The notes under the pieces: model-generated
What the model saw: the letters and a program-made list of their open reading frames with translations, nothing else
Database searches by the model: none
What the model was told of the DNA's origin: nothing
In this document: positions 1 through 11,222 of the stretch, piece after piece
Layout: each line of letters opens with the position of its first letter
How positions within the stretch are numbered: position 1 is the stretch's first letter
Source: Chalara sp. BL73
Taxonomy: Eukaryota; Ascomycota; Leotiomycetes; Helotiales
Direction of reading: 5' to 3'
DNA length: 64,000 nucleotides
Assembly: GCA_918026815.1 (NCBI GenBank)
Contig: CAKJVC010000014.1
Coordinates: 1,054,001 to 1,118,000, forward strand
Made by a program: the position numbers and the translations under genes

Positions 1-386
1 AGCTGAATCTCGCGGAAGCAGCCACTGCAACAGCGAATAAGCTTGTCAATACCTCCGGTGTAGCGGTCAATGAAGATGAGGTCGTTGATATCGGTGTCGA
101 TGGGTCGTTGGTAGAATTCTACCCTGGGTTTGAGGACTACATGCGCGAGGCTATCAGAGCTACCGAAGGAATCGGCGCAGCAGGCGACAGGAAGATCCGC
201 ATCGGTATCGCAAAGGATGGATCTGGTGTTGGCGCTGCACTGATTGCTCTCGTAGCTGCAAAAATGGAAAAGCCAGAAGGCGATTATATTGGAGATCTGA
301 GAAGAGCGGCTGCTCTGGCTGGTGGAGAGGGTGAGGAGGAAGGATTGGAATTCAGCCCCACCGACGGTAAATATCTAAAGCCATGA
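1..386 (+). CDS. Glucokinase, C-terminal part (gene runs in from the left edge)
   Basis: The frame is open from base 3 to the stop at 386 and has no start in the window, so only about the last 127 residues are present. The hallmark of the hexokinase/glucokinase C-terminal lobe is clear: IGVDGSLVEFYPGFEDY near residues 30-46 of the fragment, then the glycine-rich ATP-site segment IGIAKDGSGVGAALIAL. The enzyme phosphorylates glucose to glucose-6-phosphate in the cytosol at the entry to glycolysis. The VEFYPGFEDY wording and the acidic, short C-terminal tail fit the glucokinase branch better than hexokinase; this is an inference from family knowledge. No intron is seen in this part. Confidence 0.88.
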   Translation, partial: LNLAEAATATANKLVNTSGVAVNEDEVVDIGVDGSLVEFYPGFEDYMREAIRATEGIGAAGDRKIRIGIAKDGSGVGAALIALVAAKMEKPEGDYIGDLRRAAALAGGEGEEEGLEFSPTDGKYLKP

Positions 387-1132
387 GTGATGAGTTGATG
401 TAACGGAGTAATGACTGGTTGATAAGACGGTGAAGAGGTGAGCGAGCAATCAGTCCGGCGCAATCATTTGTTGGGCTGAGTTTTGGAGCATTCATGAATT
501 GGTAGTTCATTTAGTGAATTTTGGAGGTGCATTGCTATGGTAAAATATGAAGTTATGAATCCCACCCGACTAACTTCCCTATCTTACGCGTGCTACAATT
601 CCCTGCTATCACATCCTATGGTGCTTATAATCGCACCAAAACCCAACTTGAAGGGTGCTACCGTGTTGACATCAAATGCAGGTTGGCTTGCCTCTTCTGC
701 ACCAACCGTTTCCATTACGATATCAAGTACAGGAATAGAAATAAGTGCTTTAGCTTGAGCGGGATACAGCTAATTAACAGTGAAAGTGAACCTCGAATAA
801 ACTTGTTGAGCATGCCGAAGGATATCTTCTGGCTATCTACACCAAACTTTTCTTACTCCCTTGGACTCGCTCTACCTTGATCACATTCGACAGCTTCTAC
901 TGCTGGTTTACCATTTTTCGCTGTTTGGAAATGGTGGCTGGGTGCTCTGTCCTTATATGTGCTTTCCTGTTCTTGTCAGCGTGAAGCTACTTTGTTACTA
1001 ACTCGCAAATTCGCCATTTGGCCGCCGGTTTGCATATCGGGCATTCAACGCCACGCATCTCTACTTTGTGGTGTTTTCGTCGACTTAGATCTCCGCCGTT
1101 CCGACCCGTCTGAAGTTCGGGTAGCCTCCGGC
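387..1132. other. Intergenic, glucokinase 3' side to HET gene 3' end
   Basis: The stretch lies between two convergent genes and should hold both 3' UTRs. The open frames here (for example 537-758 and 590-880) overlap in different registers and show no domain or family signature. No RNA gene or repeat was seen. Confidence 0.5.
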
Positions 1133-2884
1133 TCAACTAAGACGAACGGCAGTTTGCCTCTCCCGGTCCCGATTCACTATTTCGCCATCCATTATCCCAT
1201 ATGTGAAGGCACCCCCAACCAGCGTCAGCTCCTCACAGCCGTCTTTGTGGCCTTCTTGCGAGATTCCATCTCCACGGCGCCTCAGCACAAATGGGACCTT
1301 GCTTCCGAAGAGCACCCAAACCTGATCTCCTGGTCTCATCTTGGCAGGCCCTATGCCGATATAACCAGTTTCGGTAATGAAAAAGGCTTGGTTGACGATC
1401 ATTCGATTTATGGACGCCCTCATTGCAATGTCAAGGTACGTCTTTATGCCATGGCTGAATTCCATAATCTCGTGTCCCTCCTTGAAAGTCGCTCGTCGCT
1501 TGGTCAGTCCATCGTGATCAAGTATCAAGTCGCCAATGACTGTTCTCCAGAATGCGTTGGGCCAGGAATCGCCATTAGCGTAATTGCGCGTGGAAACGGG
1601 AGAGCGGGTATGCTGCAGAAGCATCCTTTCCCATGAGTTTAGCGTCTCGGCCGTAGTTGCTATGGATATGTCTCGCTCGAGAACTGCCCGCTGGACCTCT
1701 CCTACTTCTTTAATTGTGTCTACAAAGATACCGCGCAAGGAGAGAGTACGCCCTGCATCGATGACATTCATACGTAAAGATTCACCACCATCAGTACTAA
1801 ACCACCTGTAACGGCGTTCTGAGTCCCACCACCACAATGACGCCTCCATCTTCGGCACTCCAGCAAAGTCAAGCGCCCAGGTTGGGAGACCAGGTGTAAA
1901 TGCTTCTCGAATCCCAACCAGGGGCTTAAGATTTTGCTCCATCCGAATTAGATCGACAGTGACAGTCGTGTATAAGGAAACAACGGGTATGTCGTAGTTG
2001 CAAGATTGAATACTGGGGAATGGCATGGACTTAAATAATCCCATCAAAGCATAGACTTTATCTCTTGGGTCCGTAGCTTCACGGTACCGCCACCTTTGCA
2101 GCAACCTGAGAGGGTCCTCTCCTTTCTGTGCAAGTTCTAAACCACGAACCGGAGCAGTAAACCCACCAAGCAGATGATTAAATTTGATAAGTATATCAAG
2201 AGGTGGGAGAGCTCTGTATGGCACGCAGAGGTCCCACGCTGCCCTCATGATGGTGCTCCAGGGAAAAGAAAGTGGTCCCCAAATGATCACGGCCTTTCGT
2301 GGGATCACCGCCTCTTGCACCGTCCAGATTCGTCGCCACCAAGTGTTCCCCATCATTGTCAGAGCTTCGAAAGCTTTGACAGCGCCATCTAGTTGCTGCG
2401 GATCTGCTAAACTGGCTGGTACTGGTTTACTACCGTCTGGGTTCTCATAATAGCCGCTACACAGTTGCACGAAGTCAAGAGCAACGACTGCATCTTGGAC
2501 ACCGAACTGCCCCATATTCTCTACGATATCGCCAAACCAGAGTAAGCATTGCGAGCAGCCTCGATAGATGTCACGCATCTTATTGACCTGGTGCGTCTTC
2601 TGTACAACATCCCACTGATCGATACAAAGCTGATCAGCCCAAAGCGTTCTTTTAATCTCAGGATTTCGAAGACGCTGTAAGGCCGCGTAAAGTGTCCTGG
2701 TCACGCTGATGGGCTCCCCCGCGACATTGATCTCTCTTAGATCCTTATAATCGCCCCAGACGTACGACAGAGCCTCATAAGGCTCACCATCCGCAAGAAT
2801 AACGACGCGAACATCGCAACGAATATCATCCTCAGGCTCCCCTGGCAAAAGGTCCAGAAGTCGAATGTAGTCGCCAGTATCCAT
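1133..2884 (-). CDS. HET-domain (heterokaryon incompatibility-type) protein
   Basis: This is a single 583-residue frame starting at the ATG at 2884. The N-terminal half carries the HET domain landmarks in order: YEALSYVWGD (about residues 37-46), LWADQLCIDQ (about 81-90), then a helix with MRDIYRGCSQCLLWFGD and a tryptophan-rich WWRRIWTVQEA segment. The C-terminus ends in the usual HET-protein tail, a GGAFTYGIMDGE-like motif. Family members act in fungal nonself recognition and can trigger cell death after hyphal fusion, but most of the many paralogues per genome have no assigned partner. No NACHT, WD40 or ankyrin partner domain is attached. No intron is needed. The allorecognition role of this copy is inferred. 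Confidence 0.93.
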   Translation of the reverse strand: MDTGDYIRLLDLLPGEPEDDIRCDVRVVILADGEPYEALSYVWGDYKDLREINVAGEPISVTRTLYAALQRLRNPEIKRTLWADQLCIDQWDVVQKTHQVNKMRDIYRGCSQCLLWFGDIVENMGQFGVQDAVVALDFVQLCSGYYENPDGSKPVPASLADPQQLDGAVKAFEALTMMGNTWWRRIWTVQEAVIPRKAVIIWGPLSFPWSTIMRAAWDLCVPYRALPPLDILIKFNHLLGGFTAPVRGLELAQKGEDPLRLLQRWRYREATDPRDKVYALMGLFKSMPFPSIQSCNYDIPVVSLYTTVTVDLIRMEQNLKPLVGIREAFTPGLPTWALDFAGVPKMEASLWWWDSERRYRWFSTDGGESLRMNVIDAGRTLSLRGIFVDTIKEVGEVQRAVLERDISIATTAETLNSWERMLLQHTRSPVSTRNYANGDSWPNAFWRTVIGDLILDHDGLTKRRATFKEGHEIMEFSHGIKTYLDIAMRASINRMIVNQAFFITETGYIGIGPAKMRPGDQVWVLFGSKVPFVLRRRGDGISQEGHKDGCEELTLVGGAFTYGIMDGEIVNRDRERQTAVRLS

Positions 2885-3751
2885 TGCTAGAATCCATGCA
2901 TGGACTAAACGACGGAAAGTCCCTGAATCTCACAGCAACTTGTGACCTAGAAAATCTCAAGCTTGCAGCATCAGTTCGACGACTGAGCGTAAGACGTGCC
3001 TTTTTTTCGGATCATCTCTGCGCAGCCAGCCGTCCAATGCCACCGCTGCTGGCGCATCTCAACCTCGATGCCTAAAAATCGGGATGCAGCCAGAAGTGAA
3101 ACCATGCAAAGTCCGCCTTCACATTCCTTGCTCCAGGTAAACCCGTGGTTCATCGACCACCAGATATGTTCTTGGCTTTTACATTCGCGATGCCCAACAA
3201 CTTTTGTTGCGTGTCGTCCGTGTCAAGTTACCACTTCAAAGGTTAAGACCGCTTTTAATTAAACCGATCGACCGCTCACATGGGATTTCGTAGCGGGGCA
3301 AGGGATAAGTACCGAGAAGATCGCTTATGGTTTCCATCCCCTTTTACGAGCCAGGCAAATAAATCAGGCCTCGAATTGGTGACAAATGGCAATACCTTAA
3401 CATTTATAATGAAACTCAAAATGAAGGTCGAGAAGAAATATCCACAGACTAAAAGATCTCTTTTTAAAAGCGTGCAACGCCTACTTCAACCTTAGGGTAT
3501 CTTGAAATTTGTACGCCGCTAATTGCCATTCCCCCAAACACTGCAATGCTCATATTTTCCGTATTAATATATAAAACAACCTCCAGCTGAGCCGCCCCCA
3601 CAGACATCTCAGGTAGAATGCTCCGGATCTCCCGTTAAGGCGCAGTATCCGCCCCAGCTGGAGAACCCTCCTATGTCATATCTCGTAAAACTCGTGAACC
3701 ATAGAGATATGATCAGATAACAGGACCATAAAGTCAGCAAGAACAGCCGAT
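2885..3751. other. Intergenic, HET promoter side to Spp1-like 3' end
   Basis: The stretch contains the upstream region of the HET gene (which reads leftwards) and the 3' UTR of the Spp1-like gene. Only short overlapping frames are present and none has a recognisable product. No RNA gene was seen. Confidence 0.45.
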
Positions 3752-4358
3752 CTAGAAGAGCTGGACCGTAACGTTGTTTGAGTAGTAATCCTTAGTCGCT
3801 TCACGAGTCTCGGCGTCATCAACGATCTCCGCCTCGGCCTTAGACAGCTTCTCCAACTCGTCTCGCAGGATCTTTCTGTTGTAGACGAAATCATGATTGT
3901 GAAGCTCGCGCCAATTGAGATGCTTGCACTTCTTCCGGGGCCTAAGACAGAGATTGTCTAGGGCATCAGAGGCTTTGGGGGCATCGGGACTGGCTTGACC
4001 CGGGAAAGGGACGATGCCGCCGATAGACTTGGTCTCCTCGGTACGCGGACCAAGCACTCCGGTCTCGAACGCAGTCTTGCCTTCAGTTGTATTGCACCAG
4101 ATTGCGAATTCGGCCTCGTTCATAGCGAGGCGGTTATCGTAGCCGCATAGATCTTTGATCTCTAGGTTGGGTTGCTGAGTGGCTTTCTTGGCACGTTCGT
4201 TGATCATCTTGAGCAACTCTACCTGTTTAGTATATCCTTCAATCCTGCCCTCGAGAGTGGATTTCTTCATTTGAATCTCTTCAATCTCTTGTTGCTCTTC
4301 TGAAGTAAGATAGTCAAGTCCAACTGGACGATCTGACAAACTCAGTAAGTATAGTTTT

Positions 4359-4389
<31 letters not shown>

Positions 4390-5754
4390 AATATAGCGAG
4401 GACAGCTTACTTGGATCAGCATCTTCCTTCTTCGGAAGTCTAGGTTTCTCTCCGAGAGCATGTACCTCCTTGGCAGTACCGCGCTGCTTCAGGATCCACC
4501 CAATCTCTTTCTGGTTTAAGGAGCCTCCCATAGATGGTCTATCATCATCACGTACCCGAGACTTTACAAACTCCCAAAAGGCATCTCGGTGTTCATCGCT
4601 GCAATATTTGCTAGGAGGATCCAGTGTGACACGTGCTTGCTTTCGACAGGCACGGATACCAAGGAAGTTTCCAACGTTGAAATATCTGCACATTGGCTTC
4701 CAAGTCGTAAAATCCTTGTCGGTTGTGCATTTGGGGCAAACATAGCGATCAAGCAGCTCTTTGGTATCGGTTTCATCGATGCCAACACACGAGCAGTGGT
4801 ACCAGTCATCGCAGCCACCTTCACAGTTCACCATCATACGATGATCATCAGGGCCACGGCAAATACAGTATTCTCCACCATCATTGCTCTCATCATCCGT
4901 AGAATTCGCAGTCTTAGGAGTTTGACTATGAGCCTTGACCGCCGAGTTACCGGTAGTACTCTCAGTCTTTGTCTTCAGAGGCTGCTTCTTCACAGGAGCT
5001 GCTATTCCCTTTTTCTTAATTGCGGGCTTTTCGGCTTTTGGTGGGGGTGGAATTGGGTTGGGCACCTTCGCGGTGGTCGGGGCTGGTGTACCACGATCGG
5101 AAGATGCGGAGGCAGAGGGAGCCTTTCTTCGTCCTTCACTTTTGATCTTCTCTGCAATACTAGTAGTCATGCCATCCCCACCAGGAGTCGCATCACGGGA
5201 GGCTGTAGAATACTCCTTCTTTATGGTAACAGAAGATTCGGGCTTTCTTGGAGCTGGAGCTTTCTTTGTCTTTACTGGCAATAGTCCAGCTTCAGCTAAT
5301 CTGTTCTTCTCTCTCTTTTCGTCAAGCATCCTGAGTGCTAATTGATATGTTTCGCCTCTAATGCGATATTTTTCGGATTCCTTTGCGTTCTTGCCGTGTT
5401 TGTTGTAAAATCGCGAATCCGCGGCGGTGAATATTTTATTCCACTCGGTATCATCCACACCTTCAGGAGTTGGCTTCGCTTGGGGATACTTATAGCGAAA
5501 GCCAGGCGCATTATTTGATATGGGAGGTACGTATGCGACAGGAGGAGCGAGCAAGGGAGTGCTTTGAGGTGGAGGAGCAAGAACCGGCGACGGGGCTGCC
5601 TTCCAAAGAGTTAATTAATTGCCCAAGATTCAACATATAAAGAAACTATATCAGCAATAGGGACCGCACATACTCGATTGTGAATATTCAAATCTGCTAT
5701 GCTGCTGTTTAGTTCTGCCTGCGCCTTGGAAGGCTGATCGTCCTCTGAACTCAT
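3752..5754 (-). CDS. Spp1-like PHD-finger subunit of the COMPASS (Set1) histone H3K4 methyltransferase
   Basis: The model has three exons (5754-5674, 5599-4411, 4332-3752) giving 616 residues. Exon 1 encodes 27 residues beginning MSSEDDQPSK; donor GTATGT at 5673. The second intron (4333-4410, 78 bp) keeps frame and contains a 28-base homopolymer. Features in order: a basic, Ala/Pro/Lys-rich linker; a PHD finger from about residue 272 (CICRGPDDHRMMVNCEGGC, then WYHCSCVGI and CPKC); a second zinc region with RACRKQARVTLDPPSKYCSD; a coiled coil (EEQQEIEEIQMKKSTLEGR); and a C-terminal C/H-rich stretch with RPRKKCKHLNWRELH. The PHD plus PSKYCSDEH arrangement is that of Spp1/CXXC1-type subunits, which bind H3K4me3 and guide Set1 activity in the nucleus. 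An unspliced reading would insert a false polyproline tract. Confidence 0.87.
4333..4410 (-). other. Spp1-like gene intron 2 with a 28-base G tract (C on the coding strand)
   Basis: Donor GTAAGC ends at 4410 on the minus strand and acceptor CAG lies at 4333-4335. The intron is 78 bp, a multiple of three. The homopolymer runs 4362-4389 and makes up over a third of the intron. If retained it would encode nine prolines. Confidence 0.8.
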
Positions 5755-6860
5755 TTTGACCTATATAGCTGGCAAATAGGTTGCCAGGGCGGTGAGAATA
5801 CGCAAATATTATGAATTGTAGCCTACAAAAGGAAGTTGCGTGTCGTAAGTAGTGAACCGGCGCCGCTTTGTCTGGTTTGTACTGGGAGATGGTGAGGTTG
5901 GATTAGAATAAACTCTGGAGATCTGAGGCAGGGTTTTGCAGCCTTGCAGCTTAGCCTCGTGGGTCCACTTATGATCTTTTGGACTTTGACCTTTAAGTAA
6001 GTGAGTCTTCATGTGCATATGTATACGCGTATGGCTTTATGAATGGTGTAGGAGTCTGAGTACTTAGTTCGAAGAGCGGAGAGTCAAAACCCTCAAAGTT
6101 AAATGGCTTTTGGTTAAGACTTCAAGCTTCTTTACTTGATGGAGTTACTAGATATTCCAATGAATACATCTACAGATATTGATAAGGAACTCTCTGGAAG
6201 CTGAAGTTCATAGAGCTAGAAAATTTGTCACGGGGATCAAAGATGTCAATGGCTAGAATAATTGGCCTTGTTTCACCAGAATCCAACTACTAATCCCTTG
6301 CGTGGATACTTAGGCAAGGGAAGTTCGAAGCTGCTTTTCTCCTCCCTACCAGACCATACCCATGGAAAGCTAGGTAATTGAGATAATTGGAAGATGAGAA
6401 CCTGCCCAGGAAATAAACGCTGTGAGAATGTTTGGACATGCAGAAATAACCAATCATTTCCAATAGTTGATGGTGACTCGCCATTTCATTTCCGCTCATC
6501 AGAATTTGTGCTCCTAATTCGCCCCTAAACGCTATAAATATAATAATCCAAGAACTTGCCCACAATCCAATCAAAATTCATTATGTCGCTGCAAGCTTCG
6601 CTCAAAATACCCGCCATTCCACCATACACCCAAGAACTTTTGAGGGTATTGAAGCATTAACAAAGGAAACCCATTATTAAATTACAACGCCAGATCGTGA
6701 GCCGCGAGGCCATCCTGTTCTTCTAGCCGTGAGGCCTGTTCTCTTGCTCATACACATTCAGAGCCACATGGTATCTCCCTTCGACTCATTTGGCCTTCTT
6801 ACTCTGGTCGTGTGACCGTGTATATAACTCCTAGATTGTTATCTCTCCTCAGGTAATGGG
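5755..6860. other. Intergenic, Spp1-like promoter to Cnl1-like 3' end
   Basis: The region is A/T-rich. Frames of 60-94 codons on the minus strand (for example 6290-6574) show no family signature. Nothing else could be recognised. Confidence 0.4.
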
Positions 6861-7382
6861 TCACCTCCTATGCCGTCTGTGGGAGCTTCCAGAGCTCTCT
6901 CCATGACGGTGCCGGTGGTGTCTGCTGCTCGAGCTGCTTTGCTCGACCTCCCTGTCCATGGCTTCTACCCGATGCCTATAGTCTCGCACAATATCCCTTA
7001 TATGTCTTATCCTATCAAAATCTTCCTCAAGCTCATCAATTTGCCTTAGTATATCATGAAATCTGGCAATCTCTGCGTCGGCAATGGCAATCGCATGGCC
7101 GGCTCGATCATATTGTTGTTGGGCAACCATCTGAGATTGCTCAGAGAGATAGTCAAGTCGAGCTTGAATCTGTTGCATCAGCCGATCAAAATGACGGCCT
7201 AATGCAGCAAGAGAGGATGGATCGAGGAGAAGAAGACCTTGAGAGGAAGCACGAGATGCTGCTCGGGAGGAAGAACCACCAGCAGTTGAAGCTGCGACTT
7301 GTTGGTGATGGCGCAGTAGCGAGATTTCATCGTTCGTCAGACCGAGCTGCGTATCTGGAACTGCTTGGGCGGGTGATGCCAT
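6861..7382 (-). CDS. Small coiled-coil protein, probably a BLOC-1 Cnl1-type subunit
   Basis: The frame encodes 173 residues from the ATG at 7382. It has a Ser/Ala-rich N-terminal third with the segment GLTNDEISLLRHHQQ, then LLLDPSSLAALGRHFDRLMQ, a long heptad-patterned helix with ADAEIARFHDILRQIDELEE and DFDRIRHIRDIVRDYRHRVE, and a Ser/His/Arg-rich tail. This layout matches the conserved Pezizomycotina protein annotated as biogenesis of lysosome-related organelles complex 1 subunit CNL1, which acts at endosomes. That identity is from memory and is moderately sure. The frame stays open upstream of the ATG to a TGA at 7509-7511, and reads coding-like on both sides of that stop, so the true start may lie further up. 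Confidence 0.62.
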   Translation of the reverse strand: MASPAQAVPDTQLGLTNDEISLLRHHQQVAASTAGGSSSRAASRASSQGLLLLDPSSLAALGRHFDRLMQQIQARLDYLSEQSQMVAQQQYDRAGHAIAIADAEIARFHDILRQIDELEEDFDRIRHIRDIVRDYRHRVEAMDREVEQSSSSSRHHRHRHGESSGSSHRRHRR

Positions 7383-8581
7383 TACGATTGGCGGGCTTAA
7401 AAGCGTGGGAGGAGTTGAGCTATGCGGATAGTGGTTGCCGGCGACGACACCCTCACGGAGAGCTGCAAAGTTGCTGTAAACTTCATGGTAATTGAGATAG
7501 ATAATAGCTCATTGCACCCGTTCCGGAGTTGTGATATCGCTCGCTGGCTGATCGCGGGTTGAGTAGGCCGAAGGTTGTGCTACCAGACGCCTTTTTTGCT
7601 TTTGAAGAGAGCTAGAAATTGAGAGATCACCAGACGCTGATGGCGTTGTGGTTGCTCAGACCTTCTTAAGCAAGGATCGTTGTTATAACGCTGGATCGAT
7701 ATTTGATGCCTCGTCGCAAACAACTTCAAATCGTCTCAACATAGACGCTGTTCGGTGTCGCTTCATTGATCACTGGCTGAGTAAACGCTCGAATCTGACT
7801 TTCGACCAATTTTTGGCCCCCGATGTCCCCTACCGAGCTTAAAATGGGGTGCATTAGCGGTAAATGCTGGGCTACCGCCGGCCTGCCCAGCCATTGGGAT
7901 TAGCATAATTTGCATAATTTAAGAGCCTCTATGCAAACATGAATAACTTTGTTTCTCGTCTCAATACTAGTGTAAACGACGACGGCGAGGTCGACAACGA
8001 CATCCCGTCTGCCCAAGAGCCTCATGTTCGACGAGGGCCTCGATTTGCATTGATCCTTGTCGTCAAGAAGCACAGAAGATCGCCCTAGCAATGATTGCAG
8101 TGCGGAGGATATCTCTCCGAACTGGCTCAACTCTGGAGATGCCGACGGAAAAATGATTGACCTTCTACTCATGCAGCTGTCGCCATAAATGCAGATTTAC
8201 CCCCATTTTGGTTCTCGTCTATCGTCATTTTGGATGTTTTCTTGAAATTGTAGGTCAAGCAACCGCTTTCTGCGCCTGGGCATGGTCCATAGGAGTGAAC
8301 TACAGGGTTATATACGCTGGTGCACAGCACCATGAATGGCTAATGCTGTATCTCTTAACGGCGAATATCGTGTTCTCCGCAATGGATAGTACCCCGCAGG
8401 ATTACAGTGATGGGTTTCCGAGGCGATTGAGCCGGTGCCTGAGAAAGAGATTAGATTCGAGATTATTTATATTCGATGCAAAGCAGTAGATTTATAAAGG
8501 GTCCTTCATTTTGGCCAGGTATTGTTTTCTGCCTTCTCCTTTCCTTTTATTCTCTCCGGTATACAGATCGAGCTAGTCAAG
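7383..8581. other. Intergenic between Cnl1-like gene and secreted esterase
   Basis: This is the shared upstream region of two divergently read genes. The part from 7383 to about 7650 on the minus strand stays in frame with the Cnl1-like gene apart from one TGA. The rest (7660-8580) has only short overlapping frames. Confidence 0.4.
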
Positions 8582-10466
8582 ATGGGGTTTCTTTCATTTG
8601 TTGGCGCTGTCATAAGCCTTGCTAGTACAGTTTCTAGTACGATCCTGCAGAACGGTCAAGTTCGAATCACGAACTACCCAAACACGACCATTAATCCTGC
8701 GAGTTACGAGTGGAAGACTTACTCGCCAGATGCTACTGAGATTTCTTACAAAGGACGATGGGACTCAAAGCATATTAGTTGGTGGTCGTAAGTTCGTTCC
8801 CTTGTCAAAGACTGTATACCATTCAGAGTTCTTTGGGACAGTTCTATACAAAATTTATCTTTACGCTATTCATATTTTCTCGTATCGTCCAATATTAATT
8901 GCTGACATATTTGCAGAGCACCAGGGTTGAAATTTGGATTCTCTGGGCAGCATGTTGCAATTACCTTCGGCCCCCATACAGTTGACAGGACTCTCATCGC
9001 GTACCGGATCAATGGACTAGATTGGCAGCTCACCAATGTCACCACCAATGCAACCCATCTGCTGGTCAGCCCCAGTACTCCCGGAGTCAACGTCACAACC
9101 CCGATCAACCCTACAACCTTTGAATTGCGAGTTACGAATTGGGCTTGTATGTATTCTGGTATAACTATTAGTTGTGGCTCGAAAGCAGATGTCTCAGCTG
9201 CTCCTTATGTTTTCTCAGTGGACTTATTTCCACGCCTTTAGATTTTAGGCCACTTCATTTTTAGAGCAAGTTTCACAACTAACCTCATGTAGATGGTGTG
9301 CAAATCGACTCAGTGCATATCGCTAAAGGAGAGAAGCTTATCAAAATTCCAAACTATGGGCGGACTATTGAGATCATTGGTGACTCGCTTGCCTCTGGGA
9401 TGTAGGTCGACCTCTCATAGTCTCCTCTTTGGAAACCTTAAGAATTGTCAGACATGTGTATACTCCCGCTGGATATCTCCAGAGTAGACACCGATGGAAT
9501 GCTCTGGATATAGAAGCTGACCCTGAGCTTTTAGGTACGGTACTCTGGAAGGTTTGTCAGGCTTCGGCTATGGAATAGGGGCTGGTCTTGGCGAGACTGA
9601 GGTAAGCCCAATCAAGAGATTCTCCTTTCCAATGAATCAACATTTTTGACACAATATACAGTACTCAATCACTGCTTATCCTGGAATTTGTGTATATGAC
9701 AAAGAATGTTGGGGAAATCCACGAGGCCACTTGTTTCAATGGTTTCACACCTCAGATACAAGCTGGAGAAACACTGAGATTTATGGAGATAAACCAGAAG
9801 TTTGGGATTTCTCTAAGCATGCTGCAGCAGACATTGTCGTTATTTGCATTGGTACAAATGATGCCAATGCACATAACAATGTACCACCTGAGGGATATGT
9901 TGCGCAATATACGATGTTTATTGAAGGGATTCATACGGTCTGGCCAAATGCACAGATCGTCCTGGTTGTAAGTTCAAGTGATTCTTGAAAATTCCGTAAT
10001 GGCTAAAGATGTAATTAGTCACTTTGGGGTGGCTTTTCAGCAGTCGGCAACACATATCAACAGCAGGGTAGATTCGGCCCTGAAATTTACTCCATATATA
10101 AATATTTCAATTCGCGCGAGTATCTCCAGAACAATATTCTTTACGATCCGAAGCGCAACGTCACATACGAATCCCACCGCTCATCTAAGCCGTTTGTCCA
10201 TTATTTCAACTCGACCGGTACTTTGCAACACAATGATTATGGTCCCCAGTACCACCCAACGGTAAGATTTGCTCGCTGTTTTGTCTCTGTAATTATCTCG
10301 GAGTGATCAATTTCTGATTCTAAAATCTATACAGGACGTTGGACATATCAAGATTGCCAGCCACCTCATCCAGTACATCAGGCTCAAGTTCGACTGGTTG
10401 TTGTATGCGACTGGACCGGAAGTGCAGCACGAGACCTTGTACTGGAACGACGAGCCAAACTATTAG
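8582..10466 (+). CDS. Secreted SGNH/GDSL hydrolase of carbohydrate-esterase family 2 type
   Basis: Seven exons (8582-8787, 8917-9146, 9293-9401, 9535-9601, 9662-9967, 10019-10261, 10335-10466) splice in frame to 430 residues. The N-terminus MGFLSFVGAVISLASTVSS is a signal peptide. Residues about 25-155 form a beta-rich domain, followed by the SGNH hydrolase core. Catalytic blocks are visible: IIGDSLASGM with the nucleophile Ser177, SLWGG near 307-311, GTND at 268-271 and DVGH at 388-391, giving the Ser and Asp/His of the triad. Several NxT/NxS sites suggest N-glycosylation. The beta domain plus SGNH core layout is that of CE2 enzymes, which remove acetyl groups from plant cell-wall sugars or act as acyltransferases. 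The substrate is inferred only. The start was chosen at the ATG that opens the signal peptide. Confidence 0.88.
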
Positions 10467-11222
10467 TCGTTTGAGTTTAGTAAAGATTAATATCTCAAAG
10501 GAACAGCTCCTTCCAAATCTAGGTCATTACATAACCCGGGTTCTCTTGTCAAAATCCTTAATTGAAATTTGGACTCCTTTCGTTGTCATCTCAAAATTCA
10601 TTAGGCCAGTGTCGAAGTGTAAGAGTTGAAAGGACAGCAGCACAAGGTATCATATCTGTGTCTTATTTTGTATTGCTTTGTTTAATTCTTTAGTCTACAT
10701 ACATCAGGTGAGGGAAGCATGTTCATATACTTGGTGCTACAAGGAGTCACCGTTCGCTACACAGCCCTCTTGCCAGCACAGCCTCCCCCATATGTTGCAG
10801 AGACGATGCTTGCTTGTCCCGAGAAGCATTATAAGCTTAAATCCTCCGTAGGTGTTTATGCCTGTTTGTACAAGAGCGCTTGGTCATAGCTGTTGTTCCT
10901 CCGTACTGTTGATCACATACGGACTATTTCTTGTTGAAAGCGTGAAGTCGCTCCCATTCTGAAGCCCATCGCCTTTCCCTCTCTCTCTTCGTTCAAGATC
11001 TAAATATAGCTCCCACTCACCTCCTATTTTTACCGACTTCCCCAAGCCAGCCGATAGCAACTCCAAACAGAGACTGCTTCTTCCTCTCTTCTCTGATCCG
11101 CTGTCTTTGCATCAACAACCTTCAGGAATTTTCCGATCCCGCGCGCTCTTCTATGCCCCGATATGCTGCCCCAAAACAACATATCTAGTACCCTCTCTCG
11201 TCCCTCCTTCGGATCATTCATG
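10467..11222. other. Intergenic, 3' of the esterase
   Basis: This stretch holds the esterase 3' UTR and the downstream side of the uncertain minus-strand gene. The short frames on both strands carry no motif. No RNA gene was seen. Confidence 0.4.

Noticed and set aside
959..1636. 225-codon plus-strand frame
   Set aside because: It overlaps the HET gene antisense, starts without ATG and has no domain; a shadow of the real gene.
4340..4410. Polyproline tract in the Spp1-like protein
   Set aside because: It arises only if the 78-bp intron with the G28 tract is translated; good splice sites remove it.
4589..5284. 231-codon plus-strand frame
   Set aside because: It is antisense to the Spp1-like exon with odd Ser/Cys/Leu-rich text and no homology signal.
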